Shown here one piece after another: positions 12,935-24,530 of a DNA stretch of 64,000 nucleotides. The notes below the pieces were generated by a model. It saw only the letters and a program-made list of their open reading frames with translations, ran no database searches and was not told the origin of the DNA. Source of the stretch: Heterocephalus glaber (Eukaryota > Chordata > Mammalia > Rodentia > Bathyergidae); assembly GCF_000247695.1 (NCBI RefSeq), contig NW_004624881.1, positions 2,106,083 to 2,170,082 on the forward strand, given 5' to 3'. Within the stretch, counting starts at the first letter, position 1; every line of letters starts with the position of its first letter. A program made the translations under genes and the position numbers.

Positions 12935-13170
12935 TTGGTTTGGGGGAGAGAAGGAAGGAAAAAGATATTTAAAGAAAATAGAAGTACAGGTAACAGATAT
13001 GGAGCTAGAGATTTCATAAATGGCAAGGGGAAGAATGATTGGATGGAGGAAGGGGAGATAAAAGGGATCTAAAAAGAATTAAGATGGTTATGTACAGGCA
13101 CAAATTACCATGATGAATGTGATCACTATGTACTGCAAACATGCACTAATAAAAACTGAAGAAAAAAGTT
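12935..13170 (+). mobile_element. LINE-1 3' UTR fragment
   Basis: A purine-rich segment ('GTTTGGGGGAGAGAAGGAAG') leads to 'CATGATGAATGTGATCACTA' and 'CATGCACTAATAAAAACTGA', the order seen at the 3' ends of the L1s at 44,811-45,114 and 46,500-46,807. The partner copy in block B is at about 51,468-51,690. Confidence 0.6.
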
Positions 13171-16100
13171 AAAAGCAAGGTAACAGAAAATGTTTAGAAA
13201 AAATTTTTTGACATTTGCTTCTTTAGCTAAATATTATATTTGTAATACCTATCACACTATCTTGTATAGAAATTGTACATTTTCCATAGTATGTGGCATT
13301 TCACTGGATGCATATACTAGAGCTGACACACCCATTCACTGTCTATGTATGTATGCTGTTTCCAGGTTATGGCTCGTGAGAATGATTCTGTACCTGTGTC
13401 CTTACTCTTAAATGGAAAAAATAGGGCCTATTCCCAAGGGTAGAATTTATGAACCAAAAAGGATTCAAGCTTTAAAAAACACTAGAATTTATATATTTCA
13501 TAAAGCTATACCACTGTAGAGTCCCTCCAACAGTGAAGCTTCAGATTTTAAAAAAAATAGGGCTTTGTATTTTGAATACTTGCAAATCAATTTAATATGT
13601 ACTTCTGCTAAAAGTGACTTTAGTATGTATTCTTTTGATTTCTATTTGGAATGATGAGCTTTTCTTTGATCTACCTATCATTTACAATTTCTCCTTTGTG
13701 AAGAGCCTATGAAGTCTATTGTCCTTTTAGCATCAAATTTACCTGATTTTTTTCATGTATAAGATGATTTTAATACATATGAAGGAATTTTTTCTAGTGT
13801 TTTATATGATATGCTATTTTCTGACCTATATTTTACATAGTTTGTTTTTATATAAAATAAATTACCAATATTTTCATTTATATCCATGAATTTCATGTCT
13901 TGTCTACATAATCCCTATGAAAGATGTTCTCATCTTGTCTTCTAAAAGTTTTGTTTTGCTCTCTACATTTTGCCCACTGATCTGTGTAGAGTGGATCCGA
14001 GGAATATGAAGACAGATAGAGTTTCCACATGAGCAAGGGAAGCTGTCAGCATAATTGCTCACAAGCACCCTCTTCCTCCTGACCTGAGACAGTGTCTCTA
14101 CCCCTTCTCTAATCACATCGTTCACCAATTCTGCTGTTTAACTCTTCTCCTCCCATCTGCTCTCACACCTCTCCTGTTTGGATCCTCACCTGTCCTTTCA
14201 AGGAAGTTTATTTAAGTAAATGCAACAAATAATTAATTCCAAGGCCACTTCACATTTGAGCCATTTTGTATATATTTATTTTTGTGACACAGTTGATTAT
14301 TCTTTCAAATGAGAATACTTTATTTTGTTTTATTTTTATGGTGACTCAAATAGTAAAGCTTTGCATATTGGTCATGTTCTGAAAAAAGTAGATATTGTTT
14401 TACACTTAAAACAGGTAAGAATAGTGAATGATAGTTTTTAATTTGCTTCATATCAATATTCTATTTTGCAAAATACATAGAATGACACTGCATCCAGAAT
14501 TAGATATGATTGTTATTTGTCAATGAATGATTTAATACATTAAATTATTAAAAACAAAAAATTCTAGAAATAAAAATTTTCCACAGAAAATATTTAAATT
14601 TCATGATTGGAACCATCTAGCTCACGACAAGACATTAGTTCAAAATACTAAAAAAGAAATGATAATATGGATTTTTATGAATCCACTAATGAAAATAATG
14701 TGTTCTAGTCAGAAAGGCAAAAAAGAACAAGTGACACAATTATATAATTTAAAACTGGAAATAAAACATCAGTCTACTTGGTCATTCAAAAACATGGAGG
14801 AAAATAAACCTGGACAGAAAATCTGAATACAAATTTAAATAGAAATTTTAGGGCAATAGAAATTTTTATTCCAACATGTGAAGATTCAGAATGGTTAACA
14901 CCCTGCGTTTATAAGGGTGCAATTTAAATACGAAGTAGAGAGTGATTTTTTTTCCTTAAAAACAGCTATGCAAATGACATAGACACAAATATATTTTGAA
15001 AAAAAAAATGTGGATATGTTAATTAGCATGGTTGGGGCAAATATATATATATGGATACAGAAATCACATCAAGTTTTGCAAAGTATATACATACAATTTT
15101 AACTGTCATGTATACCCAAATAAAGCTGCAGAAGAACAGATCTAGCCTCCTCAGTGATAAAACTTGAAAGTTGAGGCATCTCAGGCATCAGAGGGATGCC
15201 TCTGGTTGAGACACATCCAGACTTTTCACCAGCTCTGGATGACACCAGGTCAGTGGTACCAAACCACACTTGCTTCTGCCAGGAGCAGTAAGTTCAGAGA
15301 TGCAGTGAACCTGATGCTCTGTTGCTTGAGTTCAAGACTGGGGCTAAATGGCCACCAGCACCTGCATGCTGAGGTTTTCATAGATAGGGCTTCTAGATGA
15401 AACAACTGAAGTATTTGGGATTTATTTCTGTATTTTTACCAGTAGGATGCAGATTCAGCTCTTCAGAGTCAGAAAAATAAAATGCTTTCCATTATGAGTG
15501 AATCCATTTGTGCATACTATTGATGAGAAAAAATTAGCTGCTGCTCTCATGGTAAATCCAAATAGCGGTCATTGTTCCATCTGTCTTGGTGTTATACCCT
15601 GATTTTTGTTCTTCATTACAGACAAGATTTAGTGGATCAACATGACTGCATCTTTTCATCCAGAGCAAAGGGATAACTCAAAAGTTCCAAACTACAATAT
15701 TTTGAAGGTCAGGTTTTCTTTTGTGTGTGCTCTAATTTTCATTGAATGAATCAAAAGCACTTTAGAAGATGAAGCAGAAGGGGCTGAGAAGGACCTCAGT
15801 GTTGATCACACCACTGAATCATCAGGCCTGAGATATCCACTTTTCTAATCATCTTGTCACTTATCCCAGCCTGAGTGGAAGAGTGAGTGAAAGAGCACAG
15901 TGCAGACAGCAGGTTCCTCTCACAGGACCACTCAGTGTGCTTCTCCAGGTTGATCAGATCCAGCACTTGAGGTTCTCTCAAGAGCACAAGCATCTGTTAA
16001 GGTAGAACATGTAATGCTTGTTCTTCTTATGCAGTTTGACTTTGTTCTTAGCTCAAAGTGATGCCAAATATTTTCAAAACGTATGTCAATGTGGGCTAGA

Positions 16101-16320
16101 TGTCTAGTGTTTCAGGAAATATGTATAAAATATACAAGATATACAAGATACCCAGCAAGGAAAATAAGTACTTCAGCACAACAAGAACAGTCAAGAAAAT
16201 ATATAATGACAACTAAAATAGATAATTCACAGGTGTAGATTCTAATGTAGGAAAATGCAGCAAATAAATTAAATCAGTTTCTGCTGATATATTGATACTT
16301 ATGTTTTATTTAAAAAAATA

Positions 16321-17267
16321 AAACCCTTGTCTGTGAGCTGAGAATACCTTTTGAACATCCTTTGCAGAGCAGCATTGATCTCCCTCTTGCAGAGAGAGCA
16401 GATAACTGGGTTTGCTAATGGGGCACCATGCTTTAGAACATGGCAAACAGAAGATTCTTAAGGGATGGTTTTTTTGCAATGGGACCTAAGACATCTATTG
16501 CTCCTGAAATGACAAGGAACAGCAGAATGGCCAACTGTGGGGTACAGGTGGAAATGGCTTTCTTTCAGGCTTCCACAGAATGTATATTTAGCACATTTAT
16601 AAATATGTTAATGTATGACACAAGCATAAATGAAAAACACATTATCAAAAGACTAATGCTTATAGCAATGATTACAAATACAGAAAACTGGACAACTGAT
16701 GATGATATCCTCAGGATTTGAGGACTATCACAGAAATATTGCAGGATAACATTGGTCTTCATGAAGGGAAGCCTGACCAGAGAGCCTGTGTGGATTGCAG
16801 AGTAGACCAGACCAGAGGCCCAGGAGCCAGCTGTTGGCTGGTAGCACAGACTCAGTGTGATGATGAGCCTGTAGTTCAGAGGGCGCCAAATGGCCATGTA
16901 GTGGTCATAGAAAATGACCACTGGGAAGCCAAATTCTAACTCTGCAAAAAGAGATAAATATATAGAGATAAATCTGTGCAGCACACTCTGTCAGGGAGAT
17001 TGACATACTACCAGTCATGGAATTCACTATGATTTTGGAAACAATAACTGACATGCTACCAAAGTCTAGGAGGGACACATTGCTTATTTAAAAAGTACAT
17101 GAGAGAACACAGATGTGCATCTGTCATGTTGACAGTTACAGTCACAAGATTCTCTGTTAGTGTTCCCAGATAAATCACTAAGAACAGCACACCTTGCAGA
17201 ACCTGGAGCTCCAGAAGCCTGCAACAACCATGAGGAGGAATTCTGTGAAGATAGTGAGGTTGTCCAT
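16321..17267 (-). pseudogene. Olfactory receptor pseudogene A, OR14-like
   Basis: Read on the minus strand this is a broken paralogue of the intact OR at 35,790. It starts MDNLTIFTEFLLM (ATG at 17,267). It keeps a run through TM4/EC2 (TGSLVRLPFMKTNVILQYFC), which is readable in one frame from about 16,984 down to 16,565, and ends near the KKPSLKNLLFAM and NAALQRMF equivalents. Lesions visible against the intact copy include a one-base deletion near codon 19, a one-base insertion in TM2 and extra bases near 16,950-16,960. There are also stop codons in the intracellular loop 3 region (TGA, about 16,565) and in TM7 (TAA replacing TAC, about 16,431), and a further shift near 16,420. DRY reads DHY and the conserved CHPLHY region reads WRPLNY. 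The splice acceptor position just upstream reads GCAT instead of GCAG. It is clearly non-functional. Confidence 0.93.
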
Positions 17268-17562
17268 GTCTGCCTACCTGCCATGGTCTATGCAGAGTCA
17301 GAGGTTAATGAGAGCTGATGATTATACAAGGAGATTGTAGAGCACCCATTAAAACTAGAGCATGTTTTCTAATCAGGAAATCATGATAGAATAAATGGAT
17401 AAAATAAAGTGTCATGAAATCCATTGAATGTGCATATTTCTCTTTCCTTTGACAAACTGCTGACAGATATCCTGTTACATTCTATATGTATAATCTGAGA
17501 AACACACCAAGCGGGTCATGTCACACCAGTCTCCCCATTCATGTGCTTATATGCTTTCAAGA

Positions 17563-17576
17563 GGTGTGTGTGCGTG

Positions 17577-17618
<42 letters not shown>
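17563..17618. repeat. (TG)n microsatellite
   Basis: About 25 TG units, slightly interrupted at the 5' side (GCGTGCATG). The matching place in block B, about 57,305-57,335, has only a short G/T-rich tract. Confidence 0.95.
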
Positions 17619-17619
<1 letters not shown>

Positions 17620-19120
17620 ACGTTCATTCCCTCTTTACATCGTCATCTATGAAATAGGATTCAGGTCATCAAAATTCTCCTTTCCTGTTGTTGATGTGTA
17701 GATTATTCCCATCTTGTGCTTTCTTGTCTGTATGTTTTCCCTTGAAACAAACAAACAAACAAAATACCTTCTTGAAGTATGCTTCGGAAATGCAAGCTTC
17801 TGCTATGCATGGATTCTAATATGTTTAGGTGTCAATTTCCTCTCCTGACCTTCCCTCTACTCCCTTTCAAAGTTTTTGCTAAAATCTCATCTATAATCAT
17901 TATTGTCAATATAACTTACTTACCTGAGTTGATTGAAGTATTTCAATTCATAAGTAATTTGTTTAGAAATTATCTTTCAGTACTAAATTTAGTTAGAATC
18001 TTAGCTCAGTATTATTATATTTATATGGTCGAGAAACAAAATTGCAATATGATATATAGAATATTAGTATCTATGCATGTGTTAATACTATATGGTTATT
18101 TGATATTACAGAAAAATTTATAATTCTTCTTCTCTTTCCATGCATAAGAATGACTTGCTTAGTCAGACATTTATATGGCTTTCCAGTTATAGAATATTTA
18201 ATATGAATTTATTTCTCTGAATAACATATGGTTTCTTCTTTTTGCTTCATTTCTCTACAGGAGGAGAAAAATCTTTAGAGCACAGAAAGTGACTATCAAA
18301 ATCAATACTAACTGATAAAGTTAATACTATTAACATCCGGTAGGTTACTCCTGCAAAGTGCACTTATACCTATTTTTACTTTCTTTTACCAAAATAACAG
18401 ATATAGGACATAAAAGTCTGCTTCCCATTCTCTATCTCTTTTTATGACATATAATAAGTGCTAAATTCATTTCTAGCCTTCACAAGTATTGTGATCCAGT
18501 GCAGCAGAGGGAATTGAAGGATTATTCATTCTAAATCTTTCATTTTTTCAGTAGTATTTTGAAATTATTTAGCTCACAAAGCAAAATGTAGACAACAGAA
18601 GGATTTTGAATTCTCCAGAAATTATTAAATGAGTGATAGATAATAATATCTGTGAAGATTTAACAGTACTAAATATCTTTAAAATGCAGCTATTGTTGAA
18701 AATTGTCCATTATTACAATACTTAACACCTCAATATTGTTTGCAAATTTAAGACTATTTGTGGATTGATTTGCATGAAATGCCCCAGAAATTTCATATGC
18801 TTAGAGATTTCTTTCTTATCTTTTTAAGATCAAGAAAATATTGAATTTACATGGACTGATGCTCTATTTCAAGGTAAAAACCAATCACTATAATTTCTTC
18901 CTTTGACCTGTACCAAATCTGAAACAAAGATCTTTGGAGAGCATTTTAGAAGTACTTGCCTAAAATGAATTCTGGAATCTGAAACAATCTGTCTATCCTT
19001 CAAGCACACAAAGATCATAAAGAACCAAAAGTATTGCACTGGCTTAAGATTTTAAATTATTTAATAGATGTTTGTATATGAGTTATGTAGAAATACATGT
19101 ATTAATGTGTAAAAACTTAC

Positions 19121-19880
19121 CTGAGGAGTGATAAGTCATAGTTCACTACAGGAATATTACTTTTGCACATTAGGAGACTTGATGTGATCCTTTCTCCTGC
19201 TTCTTCCTTCAGTGAGTAAAATGCAAACTCACTTCTCAGTGAGACTCCCAGTGTGGACCGTGCATGTAGCCCTGCTTCTGAAAAACCTGAGATCCTGCCG
19301 AGTGTTCATTATTGACGCATTCGGGTCACATTTCTGATGAGCTCTGGGGACGTGGTGATCCCAGGCCCAAGGAGCCCATGTATCCTCCAGCCTTTAATTT
19401 GTGAGAATTCTTGGCCATACAATTTTGATGACTTAGATTACCAAAGAGTTCTTTTTTTTTTTTGGTACTGGGGATCGAACTCGGGTACCAAAGAGTTCTT
19501 AATAATTAAAATTTGTTTGATAGACAATTATTAAATATAGAAGCATTGAAATGTATCCTCCCTTACTTGATAATCAATATATTTTCAAGTTCACATCTGA
19601 TTATAAAATTAATTTACTTACACTATAATAAATCCAAAACATTTGTCATTGAATAGTCAAGTTTGCTATGTTTGGGAGAGTCGCTTCTCTCTGATTTTGT
19701 ATTTTTCACATGACAAATATGGAATTCTAAAACAATTTAAATCAGGCCATGAAAAATTTACTAATAGGGCTTCAGTTTCCAAACTTCATTTGTTCATCGT
19801 AAGTATTTTTGTGTTACTATGAAACACACGACAACTATCAGAACTTATATGAAAGTATGATTAAAGTACTCCTTCCCTTT
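19121..19880 (-). promoter_or_regulatory. Putative promoter and first non-coding exon of OR pseudogene A
   Basis: Reverse-complemented, this segment matches 32,820-33,560 upstream of the intact OR. Shared landmarks are a TAATTA homeodomain-type site (19,503-19,508), 'TCCCCAGAGCTCA' around 19,338-19,350, 'GAGAAGTGAGTTTGCATTT' around 19,220-19,240 and a terminal CTCAG followed by GTAAGT (donor at 19,120). Mammalian OR genes usually have one or more upstream non-coding exons, and their promoters are enriched in homeodomain and O/E (EBF) sites. The exon assignment is inferred from conservation plus the donor. The distance from the donor to the pseudogene start is about 1.85 kb. Confidence 0.5.
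19439..19500 (-). mobile_element. Very short 5'-truncated SINE with perfect target-site duplication
   Basis: Two perfect copies of TACCAAAGAGTTCTT (19,439-19,453 and 19,486-19,500) flank only about 32 bp. On the minus strand this insert is the 3' end of an ID-type SINE ending in CCCAGTACC plus a poly(A) of about 11. The related upstream region of the intact OR (about 33,245-33,270) lacks it. Confidence 0.85.
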
Positions 19881-20099
19881 CTAATCAAGCATCAATAGGA
19901 GGCAATATTTTTCTTCTAGTTCAACAAAAAACAATACTGCAACAGAATAACTGAAGAGATACAGGATTTCACTTGCCTTTTACTGAGCCAAAGAATATAT
20001 TTTCAAATAAATAAATCAATGTTTCTCTGCTGTCAATAATTTTGCTGTTTGTGATACAATGAATTTTCCATAAAAATCTGGCTGCTGGATTGTGCTACA

Positions 20100-23000
20100 G
20101 GATCCCATCTATTTGCCAAATGTCATTAGAGGCATTTATGTTTTATTTATTTAAATGTGTGCAAATTGTGCCTGAAATAATGCCTAAAGACCTTGCTCTA
20201 ATCATAACCTTCTATTATTGTTTCTATTCTCTTCTATGTCATCAATTTTTAAGATTCTGTTATGGAAAAATCTTATTTCTCCATAAAATTTTAAAGATAA
20301 TTTTGCAGGACAGATAATCCTGGGTTAGAAGAATATATTTAGGCATTGAAACCCTTCACTTCAAAATTTCCTGTACTTTAAATTATGTGTTAACCAGCCA
20401 GCTATAATTCTAACTTTATAGGTGACTCGCTGCTTTTCTCTAAGAGCTTTTATGATTCAGTCCCGATGTAGGAATTTAGGGATTTTAACTATCATATGTC
20501 TTTGGAAGGTTCTTTTCTGATTGTGGGTGTTTGAGGCCCCACAAGTCTTACATATCAGTATGCTCAATTTTTTACAATATTTGGAAAATACTCTGCTATT
20601 ATTCATCTAAAAAGATTTTTAATGACTTTTGTGTTCTCTTCAGATTTTTCACTAATTCAAATTAATCTTTGTGGCATGTAGCAGTTTTTGTATCCAGTTT
20701 TAATGTTCCTTTCTTTTTAAGGTGTCTGAATCATTGCTCCTCAACAGCAGATCTCTTTTCTAGTTCTCATACTCTGTACTCACATTGAGTATTTCTGCTG
20801 CCAATACTTTCAAAAGAATTTTAATTTCCAGAATTACTGTTTAGTACAACTACATAGACTCTAATTTTTTGCTATACCAATCATTCATTTTTTGGTTTTG
20901 GTGGTTTACTCAGCTGCCATTTCATTTCTGTCTTCTGTAAACCCACTCATAATTTCACTTGTTTAATCTATTATTTGCTTAGTTATGTCCTCTTTGAGTC
21001 TAGGTACCTTATCTATGTTTACATATCATCTATGTCTTTTGTACTAATTTAGCTGTGGCTTTTGATTTCCATCCCATCAGTATCCCATACATTCACTTCA
21101 GGGCAGTTGAAGGGATATGTTGGTTTGTCTTCTCATGTTCCCAATGATTTAGGAGGTTGGATCCATGTGAATTTTTAGATATGGGTAGTAGGTTTTGTTG
21201 TGTGTGTGTGTGTGTGTTTGTGTGTGTAGAGGTCTGTTGATTGATCATTTTGGAACCATTACTAGTACAAAGACATCTATAGTTACTATCTGCTTTTCAG
21301 TGAGGCATTTTGGTAGTGGCTAACTGTAGGCCTGTGAATTACACAAGATTCTACTGCCTGCATTTTTTTGGGAGAGGAAGCTCCATGTATGTGGCCCAGC
21401 ACCTAGTTCTCCGTGGATGAACCACAGTATTGTTATCACCACAAAATGAAGTCTGGATTGTGCCATTTCACTCATTAATAGTGAAATCTATGCCATCTTG
21501 ACAACAGCAATATGATTAACAGCAGTAGTAGCGACAAAGACAAACCAGATATTGACATACCCTAAGAGCAAGTAATGTATAGTTAATTATAAATAATATA
21601 TAAAGTCATAGTGGAAACACCAAGACAAAACAAATGTTACCACACAGCAAATAGCTGTTAAATTTAACAACTGTAACTTCATTAACAATAGAACAGCATT
21701 CAACAGTAATAACAGAGTTAGCTAATTATAGAAATATTCTTAAAGCTTTTCACAGTCTCCAGTTCCTATTTCTGGTCACAGTAGGAAGGTACCAATGAAA
21801 ACACCGATGTGAAGTTGTTCTACAGTTTTTCTGTGCCTCAGTCTCACCCCTTCCAAAATGATCCCTGATTACATACCCTCTGGCAATATGGTGGACACTT
21901 CACTGGGTTTTTTCTCCAACTCTAGCCTGCCTAAAAGTTGTCAGTTTTGTTGTAAAACCCCACACTCTTTTTATCTCTTATGATGTCTGTGGGTTAGCAC
22001 TACTGGTCCAGGCCATTATTTCTCCCTGGAGTTGCTGACTTTCTAGGACAATACCCTCCTGCATGATTGAGTCAGTAGGTTGATTGGCACCTCTGCTACC
22101 CAATGTCAAGGACAAAGAAACACAGAGGTTCTTAGAGTTGTTGGGTGGCCACAGCTGGCATGTGGAGTCCATGATCAGGAATTGTTGTTAGGTCCTTGAA
22201 GTGTGTATCATTATGTCATTTATTTGGTACTGCTCAATTTTTATATGTTTGTAATCTTCAACTATAAACTTTCCTCTTAGCACTGATTATATTGTGTCTT
22301 TTATATTTTGATAAGTAATTATTCTAGTATCACTTGATTGAAGCATATTTTTAATTTTTCCAATTTTTTCAAATTCCCATCAATATGTTAAGAGTGCATC
22401 ATTAATTCTGTAATACTTGTGTAATTTCTATAGTTTCTTTTACTGTTGACTTCAAGTTTCATTATGACAGGATTCATGGGATACTTTCAATTTTTTTAAA
22501 TTTTGAGTCTTAATGGCAAAAGTATGCTCTCTTTTGCTCAAGGTTCTATGCTATACTGAAATTAAAGTGTATTCTGCTGACATCAAATGAAATTTTTTAT
22601 AGATATCAGTTAGTAAGTTTCATCCATGGTATAGTAAAACTTTGATGCTTATTCAAGATTTCTTTTGTAGATGTGTTCTATGTATTTGTGATAAGTAACT
22701 CTTGATATACCCCACCATGATTATCTTGGTGTTTATTAGTCCTTTAATGTCAAATAATATTTGTTTTTTGAAGTCGGTGTGTAAAAGTTCAATGCACATA
22801 TATTTATGATTTTTATTCCTTCTTAGAGAGTTCTTATACTTATCAGTATTTGATGACCTTCTTTGCTTCTACTGGCCATTTTTTTGGTTGAAGTCTACAT
22901 AACCAGATATGAATAAAGATATTTCTCCATCCTTTAGTACTCTATAAGCACTAAAGTGTATTATATTAAGACAAAGCTTTGAGTCTCTGCATGTCATTTA

Positions 23001-23235
23001 AGAGGAGGTGTGTTTATCCCTGACCACATAAGAATGAGTACTTTTTTGATTCACAATTTCCAATCCATGTTTTTTTAATTGCAGAGGTGAGACAACATAT
23101 ATTGTTACAATTAAAAATGGTGCACTAATTTCTGTCGTTTTGCATTTTTCTGGTATTTAATTTCTTTCTATTGTTTATTTTTTATTTATTTCTATTGTTT
23201 ATTCTTTCTACTGTCTTCTTTTTTGTGATCTTTAC
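20100..23235 (-). mobile_element. Old LINE-1, antisense, degraded
   Basis: The plus strand reads as the antisense of an L1M-type element. 20,280-20,960 resembles the antisense 5'/ORF1 region, with 'GATAATTTTGCAGGACAGAT' followed by the C/T-rich series and 'CAACAGCAGATCTCTTTTCT'. 22,200-23,200 resembles antisense ORF2, with 'GTCGGTGTGTAAAAGTTCAA' at about 22,774 and then 'GAAGTCTACATAACCAGATA' at about 22,891. It carries a TG repeat at 21,198-21,230. No usable open frame survives. Continuity between the two parts is inferred. Confidence 0.65.
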
Positions 23236-23255
23236 TCCTTCCCTCTTGGAGTGTA

Positions 23256-23706
23256 TGACTATCTCAGCATAGAGGATGAAAGATTACTCAGAGTTGAAGT
23301 TCACATTTTATTCCAAGAGGCCAAGAAGGACCGCTTTACCCAGACACATCAGAATGAGACAGTCGCAGAAAAACAGTGCCAAACTGAGAAACTCCTGGGG
23401 TTTCATTTACAAAGCAAGGATGTGAGAACAAAGTTGCAGAAGAAAAACACTCATATAGGAGTTTTGGACAGGGGAAGGGAAAGAACAAGATGGTCTGCTA
23501 GGTTAAGCAGTTTATCAGGGCACAAGAAGCAAAATAATTGGAACAAAAATCTCTAAGAATATCTTCGTGTTGATTCTGCTTAGCTGTTTCCCTGAAGATT
23601 TGCCATAGTTTTTAATCATGCACTCCAGGAGCCTTGTGCTATTGCTATAAGAGTTCTTTCATCTTTACGTTAAATCCAGTCACTCCTCCAGCCAGAGTCT
23701 CCAAGT
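23256..23706 (-). mobile_element. ERV 3' LTR
   Basis: This segment lies immediately 3' (lower coordinates) of a minus-strand env remnant. Reverse-complemented, it follows a purine-rich tract matching a polypurine tract (plus-strand TTTTTCCCCCTTTTTT at about 23,707-23,722) and starts with TG, as LTRs do. The far end has TG on the plus strand at 23,256, equal to a CA end. A second copy of its 3' part is at 28,885-29,150. The ends are inferred from these signals. Confidence 0.65.
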
Positions 23707-23879
23707 TTTTCCCCCTTTTTTGTCTTATACCTAAGATTGAGCAGAGGCAAGGGTTACAGGGCAGAGAAATATTGGGATTGGTGTAGAAAGGTCATCAGAG
23801 CTTCTGTACAGAGTGCAATGGAACACATTTTGGAACTTTCTTAGGAATTCAAAAAAGAGCAGAAAAACAGATTATTTCA

Positions 23880-24530
23880 ATAACTATAGAAACCAAAATG
23901 TGAAAGTTGAGGCTAGAGAAAGAGTTTCCAGTGTTGAATCCGTAGGTAATATCATTGAGATGAAATAAATAAGTTTCCTAACCTCCATTTGAAGCTGATG
24001 AAGTTTGGCTTGTATTTGGTTCTGGAGATTAGTAATGTCTCTATCCAGATTTGTATGAAGGGTACCATGGTGGTATTTGACATCTTCCCAAGATTCAGAA
24101 TGATTAAAAGGAAAAAGAGTAATGAACGTTGAGGACAACTCAGCATCACAACTAAGTGGATTCCATGTCCATAGGGCCAGTTGGTGTTCACCGAGCCAGA
24201 TGATAGTTGCCACGAGGTCACCAAGTCTTTGTAGGATCTCTTGGTCAGGATTAGTTTGAGTCAGTAATTCTGAGGTAATATTTTGTAAACAGCCATTAAT
24301 TTTCTGAGCAGTTCAGACAGAGTGAGTCAAGGTGACTGACAAATACAGTGGTCATCAATGTAGAAGCAGCAATAAATTTGCAATCAAAACACCTAGAAAG
24401 TGCTTTTATCTGATATCTTTAAGTACCCAGGTGATTTGTTTAAGAGTGGAACTTACCATCCACTCCTGGATGAAATGGGTGGTGTGCCAAGCTTGGGCTC
24501 ATTTTCTAAGTACCATAATATGAAAAATGT
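23880..24530 (-). pseudogene. Endogenous retrovirus env (transmembrane subunit) remnant, betaretrovirus-like
   Basis: The minus strand carries a 109-codon open frame at 23,884-24,213, and related sequence continues to higher coordinates in a shifted frame. The pattern of a tryptophan-containing segment, a spaced cysteine, then a region rich in L/I/Q with amphipathic character resembles the ectodomain of class II (ERVK-like) retroviral transmembrane proteins. An LTR and polypurine tract follow in the expected place. The frame is broken by shifts and ends without a convincing membrane anchor. Whether gag and pol remnants continue beyond 24,530 is unclear; 24,530-24,900 could be eroded env surface sequence. 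It is non-functional. Confidence 0.6.

Larger units (their letters stand above)
11148..19057. repeat. Segmental duplication, block A (partner of 49,648-58,790)
   Basis: Block A aligns by eye, in the same orientation, with 49,648-58,790. Landmarks in order are the 'AGCTGTGAG' start; 'TACATATCCCAT' at 11,780 / 50,298; 'GAATACGGGACCTTGGTGT' at 12,058 / 50,572; 'CCATCCAGGCCTAATGGATG' at 12,742 / 51,251; 'GACCTGAGACAGTGTCTCT' at 14,081 / 52,600; OR pseudogene A / B; and 'GATTTGCATGAAATG' at 18,768 / 58,489. Similarity is roughly 80-90% by eye. It holds one OR14-like pseudogene on the minus strand. Copy B is longer mainly because of an extra segment of about 1.2 kb (52,860-54,075). Confidence 0.9.

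Noticed and set aside
16440..16939. Plus-strand frames opposite pseudogene A
   Set aside because: Antisense shadows of the OR; equivalents are seen opposite the intact OR and pseudogene B.
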